Below are positions 1 through 7,620 of a stretch of 64,000 nt of DNA, in pieces (the first letter of the stretch is position 1; the number at the start of each line of letters is the position of its first letter). A model generated the notes under the pieces. That model saw only the letters and a program-made list of their open reading frames with translations, was not told the origin of the DNA and searched no databases. Position numbers and translations under genes: made by a program. Origin of the DNA: an uncultured Bacteroides sp. (GTDB taxonomy: Bacteria; Bacteroidota; Bacteroidia; Bacteroidales; Bacteroidaceae); contig CAUDXH010000004.1 of NCBI GenBank assembly GCA_958453305.1, positions 1 through 64,000 of the forward strand, given 5' to 3'.

Positions 1-23
1 TATCGGCTGAAAAACAGCCGATA
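1..23 (+). terminator. Stem-loop at the window edge, probable terminator of the preceding gene
   Basis: A 9-bp perfect inverted repeat (TATCGGCTG / CAGCCGATA) closes a 5-base A loop. The stem is short and followed only by AAAATTGT, so it may terminate on either strand. The gene it serves lies outside the window. Confidence 0.45.
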
Positions 24-54
24 AAATTGTCGTAGCGGAAAATAGAATGGTTAC

Positions 55-88
55 ACGTTTTGATGTTTTAAGCAAAGCATTAAAACGT
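55..88. repeat. Inverted repeat upstream of the biotin operon
   Basis: ACGTTTTGATG (55-65) and CATTAAAACGT (78-88) are inverted copies with one mismatch around a 12-base spacer. They lie about 55-75 bases upstream of the -33 box of the operon promoter. This could be an operator, for example for a biotin-responsive repressor, or a second terminator of the upstream gene. No known biotin box was recognised. Confidence 0.4.
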
Positions 89-141
89 ATTTTATAATAC
101 TTCTGTTCTTGCAGTCATTCAGGGCTTCATAAGCACGCTTG

Positions 142-172
142 TTTGAATGTTGCATATTTTTTGCTACATTTG
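142..172 (+). promoter_or_regulatory. Promoter of the leader ORF/biotin operon
   Basis: TTTG at 142-145 and TACATTTG at 165-172 are separated by 19 bases, an exact match to the Bacteroidetes -33/-7 consensus. Transcription would begin near 179, so translation of the first ORF must start at ATG 193 and not at the upstream ATG at 139. Confidence 0.75.
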
Positions 173-192
173 TCGCGCTTAATCCAGTTACT

Positions 193-636
193 ATGTATCG
201 TAAGGAAATCAGTAATCAAGTCGGTTCGCTTCGGTTCCATCAGTGGAGCCGTAAGGCTTATGCTGCCTTTGCCAGCTTGAAGCGCCATGTCACCATGGGC
301 TGCGTGGGCAAGGGGATTACGGAGGTTTCGTTGAGTAAAGGAGCGATGTGTGCGCAGGTTCGCATAAACAGAGCTTGGGCTGAAGACGATGTGGTGACCG
401 ATACCTGTGAAGCCGATGCGGATGCCCGTATAGCAGAACTCTTGCTCGATGCAAGTGCTGTGCCCGTATGTATGGTAACGGTGAAGGGCGGAAGCCGGCA
501 GGAAGAGATTGACAAAAGAAAGAATTTATGGATAAAGGCGTATGATACGCCGGTATTTGTGCAAAAAAGGCACAGAAATACAGAGCTTAGGAAGGCTTTG
601 TATTTCTGTGTCTTTTGTTTTTTATTTAGCCTATGA
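193..636 (+). CDS. Unrecognised 147-aa leader ORF of the biotin operon
   Basis: I do not recognise a function. The N-terminal part (residues 8-45) carries a run resembling RFxxWSRKxYAxFxSLxxxVT; from memory, similar short proteins occur in front of unrelated loci in other Bacteroidales, but I cannot verify this. The start at 193 follows a good promoter, and an earlier in-frame ATG at 139 lies upstream of the predicted transcript start. The last 25 or so codons run through a long terminator-like hairpin (565-616). The stop TGA overlaps the bioB start in an ATGA arrangement (633-636). There are no membrane segments, and the C-terminal residues are cysteine/phenylalanine-rich because they are encoded by the hairpin. 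The ORF could be a real protein, a regulatory leader whose translation controls readthrough into bioB, or both. Confidence 0.55.
   Translation: MYRKEISNQVGSLRFHQWSRKAYAAFASLKRHVTMGCVGKGITEVSLSKGAMCAQVRINRAWAEDDVVTDTCEADADARIAELLLDASAVPVCMVTVKGGSRQEEIDKRKNLWIKAYDTPVFVQKRHRNTELRKALYFCVFCFLFSL
565..622 (+). terminator. Intrinsic terminator/attenuator candidate just before bioB
   Basis: A stem of about 22 bp (565-586 pairing with 595-616, two mismatches, 8-base loop) is followed by GTTTTTTATTT. It sits inside the 3' end of the leader ORF and ends 16 bases before the bioB start. With the hairpin formed, most transcripts would stop here. Ribosomes translating the leader ORF to its stop at 636 would cover it. 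Confidence 0.7.
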
Positions 637-1589
637 CAGAAGAATTGAAAAACAAGGTTTTGGCAGGTGAGGAAATCTCGCTGAAGGAGGCATGTTGCCT
701 GATGACCGAAGCTCCGCTTGATGAGCTGAAGGAAGCGGCACATGAAATTACGGTGAAATGTGCTTCCCGGGTCTTTGATATGTGTTCCATTATCAATGCC
801 AAGTCCGGGCTTTGTCCGGAAGACTGCAAGTGGTGTGCCCAGTCGGCTCATTACCGGACCCATATTGAAACTTATCCCTTGGTGGACAAGGAGGAATGCC
901 TGCGTCATGCGCGGCAGAATGAAGAAGGTGGGGTAAGGCGTTTCTCACTGGTAACCAGTGGACGACGCCCTACGGATAAGGAAATTGAAAAACTATGTGA
1001 ACATTTCACATACTTGCGTGCCCATTCAGCCATATGTCTGTGTGCTTCGTTAGGTTTGGCTACGCAGGAACAGTTGCAGCGGCTTCGTGAGGCGGGCGTA
1101 GAGCGTTATCATTGCAATCTGGAAACAGCCCCATCTTTCTTTCCGGAATTGTGTTCCACCCATACGCAGGAAGAAAAGATAGCTACGCTTCAAGCGGCAC
1201 GCCGTGTAGGGATGGACATTTGTTGCGGAGGAATTATCGGAATGGGAGAGACTGCTCTTCAGCGCGTGGAGCTGGCGTTTGTCTTGCGTGAATTAGAGGT
1301 AAGGTCCATTCCGATTAATTTGCTGCAACCCATTCCCGGAACTCCCTTGGAGCATAGCCGGAAACTGTCGCCGGAAGAGGTCATCCGGACGGTGGCTGTT
1401 TTCCGTTTTGTCAATCCGGAAGCCTACCTGCGCTTTGCCGGAGGACGCTCTTTGCTGGATGAAGAAACGCTTCGCCAAGCATTGTATGTGGGAATCAACT
1501 CGGCAATTGTGGGCGATTTGCTGACTACACTCGGCTCAAAAGTAGAGGAAGATAAAAAACGTATCAAGGAGGTGGGTTATGAACTTTGA
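633..1589 (+). CDS. bioB: Biotin synthase BioB
   Basis: Radical-SAM enzyme that inserts sulfur into dethiobiotin to make biotin, the last step of the pathway, in the cytoplasm. The 318-aa length is typical. The radical-SAM cysteine motif CxxxCxxC is at C61, C65 and C68 (CPEDCKWC), followed by the AQSAHY segment typical of BioB. The conserved N-terminal stretch ending in NAKSG is intact. The start codon overlaps the stop of the leader ORF (ATGA), and the 3' end overlaps bioA by 11 bases, so translational coupling along the operon is likely. Expression may depend on readthrough of the hairpin at 565-616. Confidence 0.97.
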   Translation: MTEELKNKVLAGEEISLKEACCLMTEAPLDELKEAAHEITVKCASRVFDMCSIINAKSGLCPEDCKWCAQSAHYRTHIETYPLVDKEECLRHARQNEEGGVRRFSLVTSGRRPTDKEIEKLCEHFTYLRAHSAICLCASLGLATQEQLQRLREAGVERYHCNLETAPSFFPELCSTHTQEEKIATLQAARRVGMDICCGGIIGMGETALQRVELAFVLRELEVRSIPINLLQPIPGTPLEHSRKLSPEEVIRTVAVFRFVNPEAYLRFAGGRSLLDEETLRQALYVGINSAIVGDLLTTLGSKVEEDKKRIKEVGYEL

Positions 1590-2868
1590 AAAGATAGTCG
1601 ACTCGTTCGACCGCGAACATTTGTGGCACCCTTATACTTCGGCTACGCATCCGCTGCCTACTTATAAAGTGAAAAAGGCAGAAGGGTGTGTGATTACATT
1701 AGAAGATGGAACGGAACTGATTGAAGGGATGTCGTCGTGGTGGTGTGCCGTTCATGGGTATAATCATCCGGTACTGAACCGGGCATTAGAGAACCAGTTG
1801 CACCAAATGGCTCATGTGATGTTTGGCGGACTGACGCATACTCCGGCTGTAGAACTGGGAAAGCTGTTGTTGAAACTGGTCCCACCGTGTATGCAGAAGA
1901 TTTTTTATGCCGACAGTGGCTCAGTGGCAGTGGAGGTTGCCTTGAAGATGGCAGTACAGTATCAGTATGCTAAGGGATGTCCGGAGCGGAATAACTTTGT
2001 TACCATCCGTTCGGGGTATCACGGTGATACGTGGAATGCCATGTCGGTGTGCGATCCGGTGACCGGAATGCACAATCTGTTTGGTTCTGCTCTTCCGGTA
2101 CGTTATTTTATCCCGTCGCCGCAAAGCCGGTTCGGAGGTGAGTGGAACGAACAGGATATACTTCCTCTTCAGCAGATTATCCGTGAGCATGGCAAGGAAC
2201 TGGTAGGATTGATTCTGGAACCGGTGGTGCAGGGTGCGGGAGGGATGTACTTCTATCATCCCCGCTTTTTGCAAGAGGCAGCCCGGCTTTGTCGGGAAAA
2301 CGGCATGTTGCTGATTTTCGATGAAATAGCTACCGGATTCGGGCGGACGGGAAAACTGTTTGCGTGGGAGCATGCTGGCGTAGAGCCGGATATTATGTGT
2401 ATCGGTAAGGCACTCACCGGAGGGTATATGACGTTTTCTGCTGTATTGACCACCGATGAGGTGGCAGGCAGGATTTCGGATAACTATCCGAATGCGTTCA
2501 TGCATGGTCCTACTTTTATGGGAAATCCTTTGGCTTGTGCGGTGGCGAAGGCTTCGGTTGAATTGTTGCTGGCTTCGGGTTGGCAGGAACGGGTATCGCG
2601 CATAGAGCAGCAGCTTTGTGAGGAACTTGCCCCGGCGGCATTATTGCCTCAGGTGGCAGAGGTCAGGGTGCTTGGGGCTATCGGAGTGATAGAGACGCGT
2701 AAGGAAGTGGATATGGCATGGATGCAGCGTCGTTTTGTGGAAGAAGGAGTGTGGGTGCGTCCGTTCGGCAAACTGGTTTACATTATGCCTCCTTTTATCA
2801 TTACTCCGGAACAGCTCAGTAAGCTTACTGCGGCTTTGGTGAAAATAGTGAGTGAAAGTGGAGTTTGA
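1579..2868 (+). CDS. bioA: Adenosylmethionine-8-amino-7-oxononanoate aminotransferase BioA
   Basis: PLP-dependent class III aminotransferase that converts KAPA to DAPA using S-adenosylmethionine as amino donor. The 429 aa match the family. The PLP lysine is K277 in CIGKALTGG, with the cofactor-binding FDEIATGFGRTG at residues 247-258. The N-terminal LWHPYT motif (residues 15-20) and MSSWWCAVHGY (51-61) are BioA hallmarks that separate it from other class III aminotransferases. It overlaps bioB upstream and is followed 14 bases later by bioF. Confidence 0.97.
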   Translation: MNFEKIVDSFDREHLWHPYTSATHPLPTYKVKKAEGCVITLEDGTELIEGMSSWWCAVHGYNHPVLNRALENQLHQMAHVMFGGLTHTPAVELGKLLLKLVPPCMQKIFYADSGSVAVEVALKMAVQYQYAKGCPERNNFVTIRSGYHGDTWNAMSVCDPVTGMHNLFGSALPVRYFIPSPQSRFGGEWNEQDILPLQQIIREHGKELVGLILEPVVQGAGGMYFYHPRFLQEAARLCRENGMLLIFDEIATGFGRTGKLFAWEHAGVEPDIMCIGKALTGGYMTFSAVLTTDEVAGRISDNYPNAFMHGPTFMGNPLACAVAKASVELLLASGWQERVSRIEQQLCEELAPAALLPQVAEVRVLGAIGVIETRKEVDMAWMQRRFVEEGVWVRPFGKLVYIMPPFIITPEQLSKLTAALVKIVSESGV

Positions 2869-2882
2869 AAAACAGAAGTATT

Positions 2883-4022
2883 ATGAATTATAGACAAGAT
2901 TTGGATGCATTGGCAGAGCAGGGCAACTTACGGAAGTTGCCCGATACCTTGCATCAGGGGAAATATATAATAGAAGAAGGGCATCGTTTGCTGAATCTTT
3001 CTTCGAATGACTATCTGGGGCTGGCTTCGGATAAAGCATTGCGTAGCCAGTTTATGGAGACTTTAAGAGAGGAGGATTTTTGGTTTTCTTCTTCCTCTTC
3101 ACGTTTGCTGACCGGGAATTTTGAAATTTACCGTAAGGTGGAACAGCTGTTGACTGCGCTTTTTCATGCGGAAAGTGCGCTGGTATTCAGCAGTGGGTAT
3201 CACATGAATATAGGCATCCTTCCGGCTGTAACCGATTCGCGGACGCTGATTCTTGCAGATAAGCTGGTTCATGCAAGCATCATCGATGGCATCCGGCTTT
3301 CTTCAGCCCGCAGCATCCGTTTCCGTCATCAAGATTATGAACAGCTTGAATCGCTGATAACCAAGAATAAAGATGTGTATGAGCGAATCATAGTTGTGAC
3401 GGAAAGTATTTTCAGTATGGATGGGGATACGGCAGATCTTACTCGTCTGGTGGCTTTGAAAAAGACATACCCTAAGGTTTGGCTGTATGTGGATGAAGCG
3501 CATGCTTTCGGGGTAAGAGGCGCAAACGGTTTGGGACTTGCCGAGGAACTAAACTGCGTGGAGGATATTGATTTCCTTTGCGGTACGTTTGGTAAGGCTC
3601 TGGCTTCGGCTGGTGCTTATGTGGTTTGCCGGAAAGAGCTACGTGCGTATTTGGTAAATAAGATGCGTACTTTTATCTTTACTACCGCACTTCCTCCCAT
3701 TAACATGGCTTGGACGTATTTTTTGCTGGAGCGTCTCTCTTGCTGGAAGCAGCGTAGAGAACATTTGATATCTCTGTCTGTCCGTCTGAGAAATGAAATG
3801 TCGGCGAGGGGGATTCCTTGTGTTTCATCCAGTCAGATTGTGCCTTATCTGATAGGAGAAAGCAGTCAGGCTGTCATTAAGGCGGAAGAATTCCGGCGGA
3901 AAGGCTTTTATGTGTTGCCGGTACGTCCTCCTACGGTTCCTGAGGGAACATCGCGTTTACGCTTTTCCTTGCGGGCTGATTTGACGGATGAAGAAATGGA
4001 TTTTCTTTTTTCAGGTGAGTAG
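2883..4022 (+). CDS. bioF: 8-amino-7-oxononanoate synthase BioF
   Basis: PLP-dependent alpha-oxoamine synthase that condenses pimeloyl-ACP (or -CoA) with alanine to give KAPA. The 379-aa product has the PLP lysine K238 in TFGKALASAG, the cofactor-contacting DEAHAFG at 204-210 and the N-terminal LSSNDYLGL (39-47). A TTG at 2865 would extend the ORF by six residues and overlap bioA. The ATG at 2883 is preferred because the homologous region begins just after it. Confusion with the related KBL or SPT enzymes is unlikely because of the operon context. Confidence 0.94.
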   Translation: MNYRQDLDALAEQGNLRKLPDTLHQGKYIIEEGHRLLNLSSNDYLGLASDKALRSQFMETLREEDFWFSSSSSRLLTGNFEIYRKVEQLLTALFHAESALVFSSGYHMNIGILPAVTDSRTLILADKLVHASIIDGIRLSSARSIRFRHQDYEQLESLITKNKDVYERIIVVTESIFSMDGDTADLTRLVALKKTYPKVWLYVDEAHAFGVRGANGLGLAEELNCVEDIDFLCGTFGKALASAGAYVVCRKELRAYLVNKMRTFIFTTALPPINMAWTYFLLERLSCWKQRREHLISLSVRLRNEMSARGIPCVSSSQIVPYLIGESSQAVIKAEEFRRKGFYVLPVRPPTVPEGTSRLRFSLRADLTDEEMDFLFSGE

Positions 4023-4098
4023 GTAGCAGATACTGGAAACTGGGCTTTCCTCTCGGAAGCTAACTTAGTAGTACCTGTAACCTTTAAATAAAAACGAA

Positions 4099-4770
4099 AT
4101 GAAACAAATATTTATAAAGAAAGCAAAGCATTCGCGCCTCTTTTTGTTTTTTGCCGGTTGGGGAGCAGATGAGCATTTGTTTAACTATCCGGTGGCTGAA
4201 GGCTATGATTATCTGTTGTGCTTTGATTATCGTACGCTTGATTTTGACTATTCTTTGCTGGATGGCTATCAGTCTATTCATTTGGCAGCATGGTCGATGG
4301 GGGTATGGGCTGCCTCGTATATTTTCTCTGGGAAGGATTATCCTTGGGAGTCGCTGGTTGCCATCAACGGCACTCCTTGTCCGGTTCATGATAGTTATGG
4401 CATTCCTGAAGCGGTTTTTGGTGGAACTGTTCGTTCTTTTTCAGAGCAGACATTGGTGCGTTTCCGACGTAGAATGTGTGGGTCGGCAGAAGGAGTCAAG
4501 CTTTTCTTGGCTCATCAGCCTTACCGTAGCTTGGATGAACTTCGTACCGAACTGGCTTGGCTTTATCAGGAGGTAAAACAGAAAGGTCAGCCTGTATTGC
4601 CGTGGAGTAAAGCGATTGTCGGGATGCGCGATAAAATATTTCCGGCTGTTAATCAGCAGCATTATTGGGAGGGGAAAACCGACCTTGTTTTGCTGGATAT
4701 GGAGCATTATTCGGATAACTTCTTCGCTTCATATATGAAAGGAAAGGAGGAAGGATGGATAAAGAGTTGA
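4099..4770 (+). CDS. bioG: Pimeloyl-ACP methyl ester esterase BioG
   Basis: Alpha/beta-hydrolase of the former DUF452 family. It removes the methyl group from pimeloyl-ACP methyl ester, releasing the biotin precursor from fatty-acid synthesis; it is an alternative to BioH. The nucleophile is S66 in the AWSMGVWA elbow, an oxyanion-type FFAGWG lies at residues 17-22, and H203 in MEHYSDNF is the likely catalytic histidine. The 223-aa length fits BioG. It starts 76 bases after bioF and overlaps bioC by 16 bases. Its pairing with bioC supports the assignment. Confidence 0.92.
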   Translation: MKQIFIKKAKHSRLFLFFAGWGADEHLFNYPVAEGYDYLLCFDYRTLDFDYSLLDGYQSIHLAAWSMGVWAASYIFSGKDYPWESLVAINGTPCPVHDSYGIPEAVFGGTVRSFSEQTLVRFRRRMCGSAEGVKLFLAHQPYRSLDELRTELAWLYQEVKQKGQPVLPWSKAIVGMRDKIFPAVNQQHYWEGKTDLVLLDMEHYSDNFFASYMKGKEEGWIKS

Positions 4771-5513
4771 TTCGCCGACGCTTTATGCGGGGAAGGGGAA
4801 CTTATGATTCTCAGGCTGAGGCTCAGTGTCGCATTGCAGGAAAGATGGCAGGACTGATAGCTCGCTATGTTCCTCGCTCGTCGCAACGCAAGGTTGTGGA
4901 AGTGGGGTGTGGAACGGGTGTCTTTACCCGCCAGCTTCTTCGTGTTACCCAACCGGACAGCTTGTGGCTGAATGACCTTTGTCCGGAAATGAAAGACTGT
5001 CTGGCCGATCTTTTGGGAGAGAAGGTGAGTTTTCATCCCGGCGATGCAGAACGGCTGTTGTTTCCTTCCGGTCAGGGATTGATTGCCTCATGTTCGGCTG
5101 TGCAATGGTTTGTCTCTCCTGAACTGTTCTTTCAACGCTGTGCTGACTTTTTAATAACCGGCGGGTATTTCTCGTTTGCTACTTTCGGAAAGCAGAATCT
5201 ATGTGAAATAGCCGAGCTGACAGGCAGTTCGCTTGCGTATCGGTCGTTAGATGAATTAAAAGAATCGCTTGGGCATCATTATCAGGTGATACATGCCAGT
5301 GAAGAGTTGATTCACCTTTCTTTTGCTTCTCCTATGGCAGTCTTGAAGCACCTGCAGGAAACGGGAGTGACTGGAATAGCAAGTTGTTCATGGACGAAGG
5401 GTAAGCTCTTGGACTTTTGTCAACGCTATAAAGCGTCTTACAGTCAGCCTGACCATAAGGTTGGCTTAACTTATCATCCTATTTATATTATAGCTAAAAA
5501 AATTGCATCATGA
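4755..5513 (+). CDS. bioC: Malonyl-ACP O-methyltransferase BioC
   Basis: SAM-dependent class I methyltransferase that methylates the free carboxyl of malonyl-ACP so that fatty-acid synthesis can elongate it to pimelate. The product is 252 aa with the SAM-binding motif I VVEVGCGTGVFT near residues 48-59. The FxRxxxTYDxxAxxQ-like start (RRRFMRGRGTYDSQAEAQ) is typical of BioC. It overlaps bioG upstream and shares an ATGA with bioD downstream. The wider family is diverse, but the position between bioG and bioD makes the function secure. Confidence 0.94.
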   Translation: MDKELIRRRFMRGRGTYDSQAEAQCRIAGKMAGLIARYVPRSSQRKVVEVGCGTGVFTRQLLRVTQPDSLWLNDLCPEMKDCLADLLGEKVSFHPGDAERLLFPSGQGLIASCSAVQWFVSPELFFQRCADFLITGGYFSFATFGKQNLCEIAELTGSSLAYRSLDELKESLGHHYQVIHASEELIHLSFASPMAVLKHLQETGVTGIASCSWTKGKLLDFCQRYKASYSQPDHKVGLTYHPIYIIAKKIAS

Positions 5514-6151
5514 AAAAAACAGTGTACTTTGTAAGTGGCATTGATACTGGAATCGGTAAAAGTTATGCTACAGGATACCTTGCCCGTGAGTGGAATGCAA
5601 AGGGAATTCATACGATTACTCAGAAGTTCATCCAGACTGGAAATACAAACCTGTCGGAAGACATTGAGCTTCATCGCCGGCTGATGGGAACGGGCTTGCT
5701 TCAGGAAGATTTAGATTATCTGACTATGCCGGAAATATTTACCTATCCTTGTTCGCCTCATTTGGCTTCCGAAATAGATGGGCGGAATATTGACTTCGGC
5801 AAAATAGAACGTGCCTCGGAAGAGCTGCTGAAAACGTATGACGTAGTTCTGCTGGAAGGAGCAGGAGGACTGATGGTTCCGCTGACGCGTGAACTGCTGA
5901 CGATTGACTATGTGGCTCAGAAGAACCTTCCACTTATTTTGGTTACTTCCGGAAGGCTGGGCAGTATTAATCATACTTTGCTGAGTTTGGAAGCGGTTCA
6001 ACACCGGGGCATACATCTTCATAGCGTGGTTTATAATCTTTACCCGCAAGAAGAAGATAACATCATTCAGCAGGATACGGAAAATTACATACGCATGTAT
6101 CTGGATACGTATTTTCCGGAGGCGCAGTTTGTGAAAGTGCCTTGTCTGTAA
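5510..6151 (+). CDS. bioD: ATP-dependent dethiobiotin synthetase BioD
   Basis: Closes the ureido ring of DAPA with CO2 and ATP to give dethiobiotin. The 213-aa protein starts with the P-loop variant SGIDTGIGKS (residues 9-18). It has the EGAGGLMVPL motif near 119-128 that contacts ATP and substrate. The start overlaps the bioC stop by four bases. It is the last gene of the operon, followed by a terminator. With bioB, A, F, G and C, the window encodes every dedicated step from malonyl-ACP to biotin. Confidence 0.96.
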   Translation: MKKTVYFVSGIDTGIGKSYATGYLAREWNAKGIHTITQKFIQTGNTNLSEDIELHRRLMGTGLLQEDLDYLTMPEIFTYPCSPHLASEIDGRNIDFGKIERASEELLKTYDVVLLEGAGGLMVPLTRELLTIDYVAQKNLPLILVTSGRLGSINHTLLSLEAVQHRGIHLHSVVYNLYPQEEDNIIQQDTENYIRMYLDTYFPEAQFVKVPCL

Positions 6152-6159
6152 ATTCTTTT

Positions 6160-6217
6160 GCCGGACTTTTTGGATGGTAGAGGTTGAGGCTTTTACCGGG
6201 AAAAGTCTGGCTTTTTT
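6160..6217 (+). terminator. Terminator of the biotin operon
   Basis: GCCGGACTTTT (6160-6170) pairs with AAAAGTCTGGC (6201-6211) with one G-U pair, followed by a run of T to 6217. The loop is long (30 bases). Confidence 0.6.
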
Positions 6218-6248
6218 GTGTAGTATTCAAAAAAACTCTTTATCTTTG
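6215..6248 (+). promoter_or_regulatory. Promoter for the small exported protein gene
   Basis: TTTG at 6215-6218 and TATCTTTG at 6241-6248 are 22 bases apart, close to the usual spacing. The transcript would start near 6255, favouring a translation start at GTG 6268 rather than the ATG at 6184. Confidence 0.5.
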
Positions 6249-6267
6249 TCACGTTAAGTGCAAAAAC

Positions 6268-6735
6268 GTGAAACAAAGTATCGTAAAAATAGTATTGTTT
6301 GTGGCAGTTATCTTCATTGGACTTCAGAAGGCAACTGCTTTTACCCCATGCTATGATATGCTTTCTTCTGTTATGAGTCCGGTGGCTCAGAAACAAGCAG
6401 AAGATGCCAGCCAATCACGTACTTGCGACAGTGTAAAGAAAACAGACACTCCTTCAAAATTTAACGGGATAAAGGAATGCCTGGATAAGCTGGGCGGATT
6501 GTTCTGCGACTCCAGAGGACAAGGCTTTTCCGGAAGCAGAGACTTATCCAGTAGGCTTCAAAGGTATGTTGAGCGCAGTCAAAACACTTATTTACGCTTA
6601 CTCTTATTCTATTGCTCTCTGCGGGAAGTAGGTCTGCTGAGAGATAAAGAACATCGGTTCCCTGCTACTTTTTGTTTTAACTCTTCTCCCTCATGCAATT
6701 ATTTTGTATTTGCCTTGAGAGAGATTCTTATTTAA
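6268..6735 (+). CDS. Small exported hypothetical protein
   Basis: No family recognised. From GTG 6268 the 155-aa product begins with a hydrophobic signal-like segment (about residues 5-20, VKIVLFVAVIFIGLQ) ending in ATAF. The mature part is short and polar with several cysteines. The codon after the promoter fits this start, but GTG is a rare choice and no clear ribosome-binding site is visible. The last third (YLRLLLFYCSLREVGLL) is hydrophobic without looking like a clean membrane helix. It may be real, or the 3' half may be non-coding. It lies between the biotin operon and another small membrane protein, with no functional hint from context. Confidence 0.4.
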   Translation: MKQSIVKIVLFVAVIFIGLQKATAFTPCYDMLSSVMSPVAQKQAEDASQSRTCDSVKKTDTPSKFNGIKECLDKLGGLFCDSRGQGFSGSRDLSSRLQRYVERSQNTYLRLLLFYCSLREVGLLRDKEHRFPATFCFNSSPSCNYFVFALREILI

Positions 6736-6969
6736 TCGTTTTATTTTAATTGCTGCTTGATTGCTCCGGCGAATGCAGGGAGTAAGGGCTTGTTATGTTG
6801 ATTGCTTGAACGGGTTAGATTGCATTGTTTCATAGGCTCTTGACAGCAAAATCGGCAACAAGGCTCTATTATGGGGTTGCCCCATAGCTAAGACAACAAT
6901 TGGGGCAGATAATGAAGCGTTATCATGCTATATCTGTTCTGTTTTTTAATTTTATAAAACGATTATCTC

Positions 6970-7494
6970 ATGGAAACATTAAATTTATCAGAATCTTATC
7001 CGAAAAAAGATATACAAAAACGGAATCATACTTCTATTCTTTTGCTTGCAATGGTATTATTAGCAGCAGGTGTTCTTTTATTCCTGTTGCCTGCCGGAGA
7101 TCCAGGGTCTAATTGGGATGTGTTTCGGGTCTTTGCGGGCTGTTTTGCCATTGTCTGTGCTTTGTATTTTTTCTTCTTTAAACATCAATATCAGGCATAC
7201 GCGCCTACCGGAAGTGCTGTATCAAAGAAACGTATCATGTGTTCACCCAAACGGCTGGCCTCTCTGCAGACATTTTTATCACAATACGGTCCGCTAAAAG
7301 GTACCAGTATCATGGGGGAGAAAGACCCGGTTTCATTGGTATGGGTTTATTCAAAAGACCAGAAGTATGTTGCTTTTCAGCTCCTGCGTTATGCTTCGTT
7401 TCTTTATGAACCCATTTCGGATGTATATCAGTTGAGTGATGATGAGGCTTCTGCTTTTTTGTGTGAGCTGAAAAAAGAAAACTATGAATTTTAA
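6970..7494 (+). CDS. Two-helix membrane protein of unknown function
   Basis: 174 aa, no recognised domain. Two hydrophobic helices lie near residues 23-41 (TSILLLAMVLLAAGVLLFLL) and 50-69 (FRVFAGCFAIVCALYFFFF). They are followed by a soluble C-terminal domain of about 100 residues, predicted cytoplasmic or periplasmic. The upstream 234 bases (6736-6969) show no clear promoter and only a small ATGGGG/CCCCAT hairpin. A shared bidirectional terminator follows it. It looks like a genuine inner-membrane protein from its composition and clean boundaries. Confidence 0.65.
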   Translation: METLNLSESYPKKDIQKRNHTSILLLAMVLLAAGVLLFLLPAGDPGSNWDVFRVFAGCFAIVCALYFFFFKHQYQAYAPTGSAVSKKRIMCSPKRLASLQTFLSQYGPLKGTSIMGEKDPVSLVWVYSKDQKYVAFQLLRYASFLYEPISDVYQLSDDEASAFLCELKKENYEF

Positions 7495-7558
7495 TCAGGT
7501 TGGATTGTTGCCTTTCTGCTTATAGTACGTGCGTACTCTTTTAATTCTATTCATAATG

Positions 7559-7610
7559 AAAAAGAGCCATATCCAGATTCATTTGTATGAATCAAAATAT
7601 GGCTCTTTAT
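7559..7610. terminator. Bidirectional terminator between convergent genes
   Basis: AAAGAGCCATAT (7561-7572) pairs with ATATGGCTCTTT (7597-7608). A second nested stem, GATTCAT/ATGAATC, lies inside, with A/T runs on both sides. It serves the plus-strand gene ending at 7494 and the minus-strand U32 gene ending at 7621. Confidence 0.85.
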
Positions 7611-7620
7611 ATTTATTTTC

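Noticed and set aside
139..192. Upstream ATG at 139 as the start of the leader ORF
   Set aside because: It lies upstream of the -7 box (165-172), so the transcript would not contain it; ATG 193 is the first after the predicted start.
258..908. Long minus-strand ORF of 216 codons
   Set aside because: It overlaps the leader ORF and bioB almost entirely in the opposite frame, has no promoter and no recognisable product; treated as a shadow.
2865..2882. TTG start extending BioF by six residues
   Set aside because: It would overlap bioA; ATG at 2883 fits the known N-terminus better.
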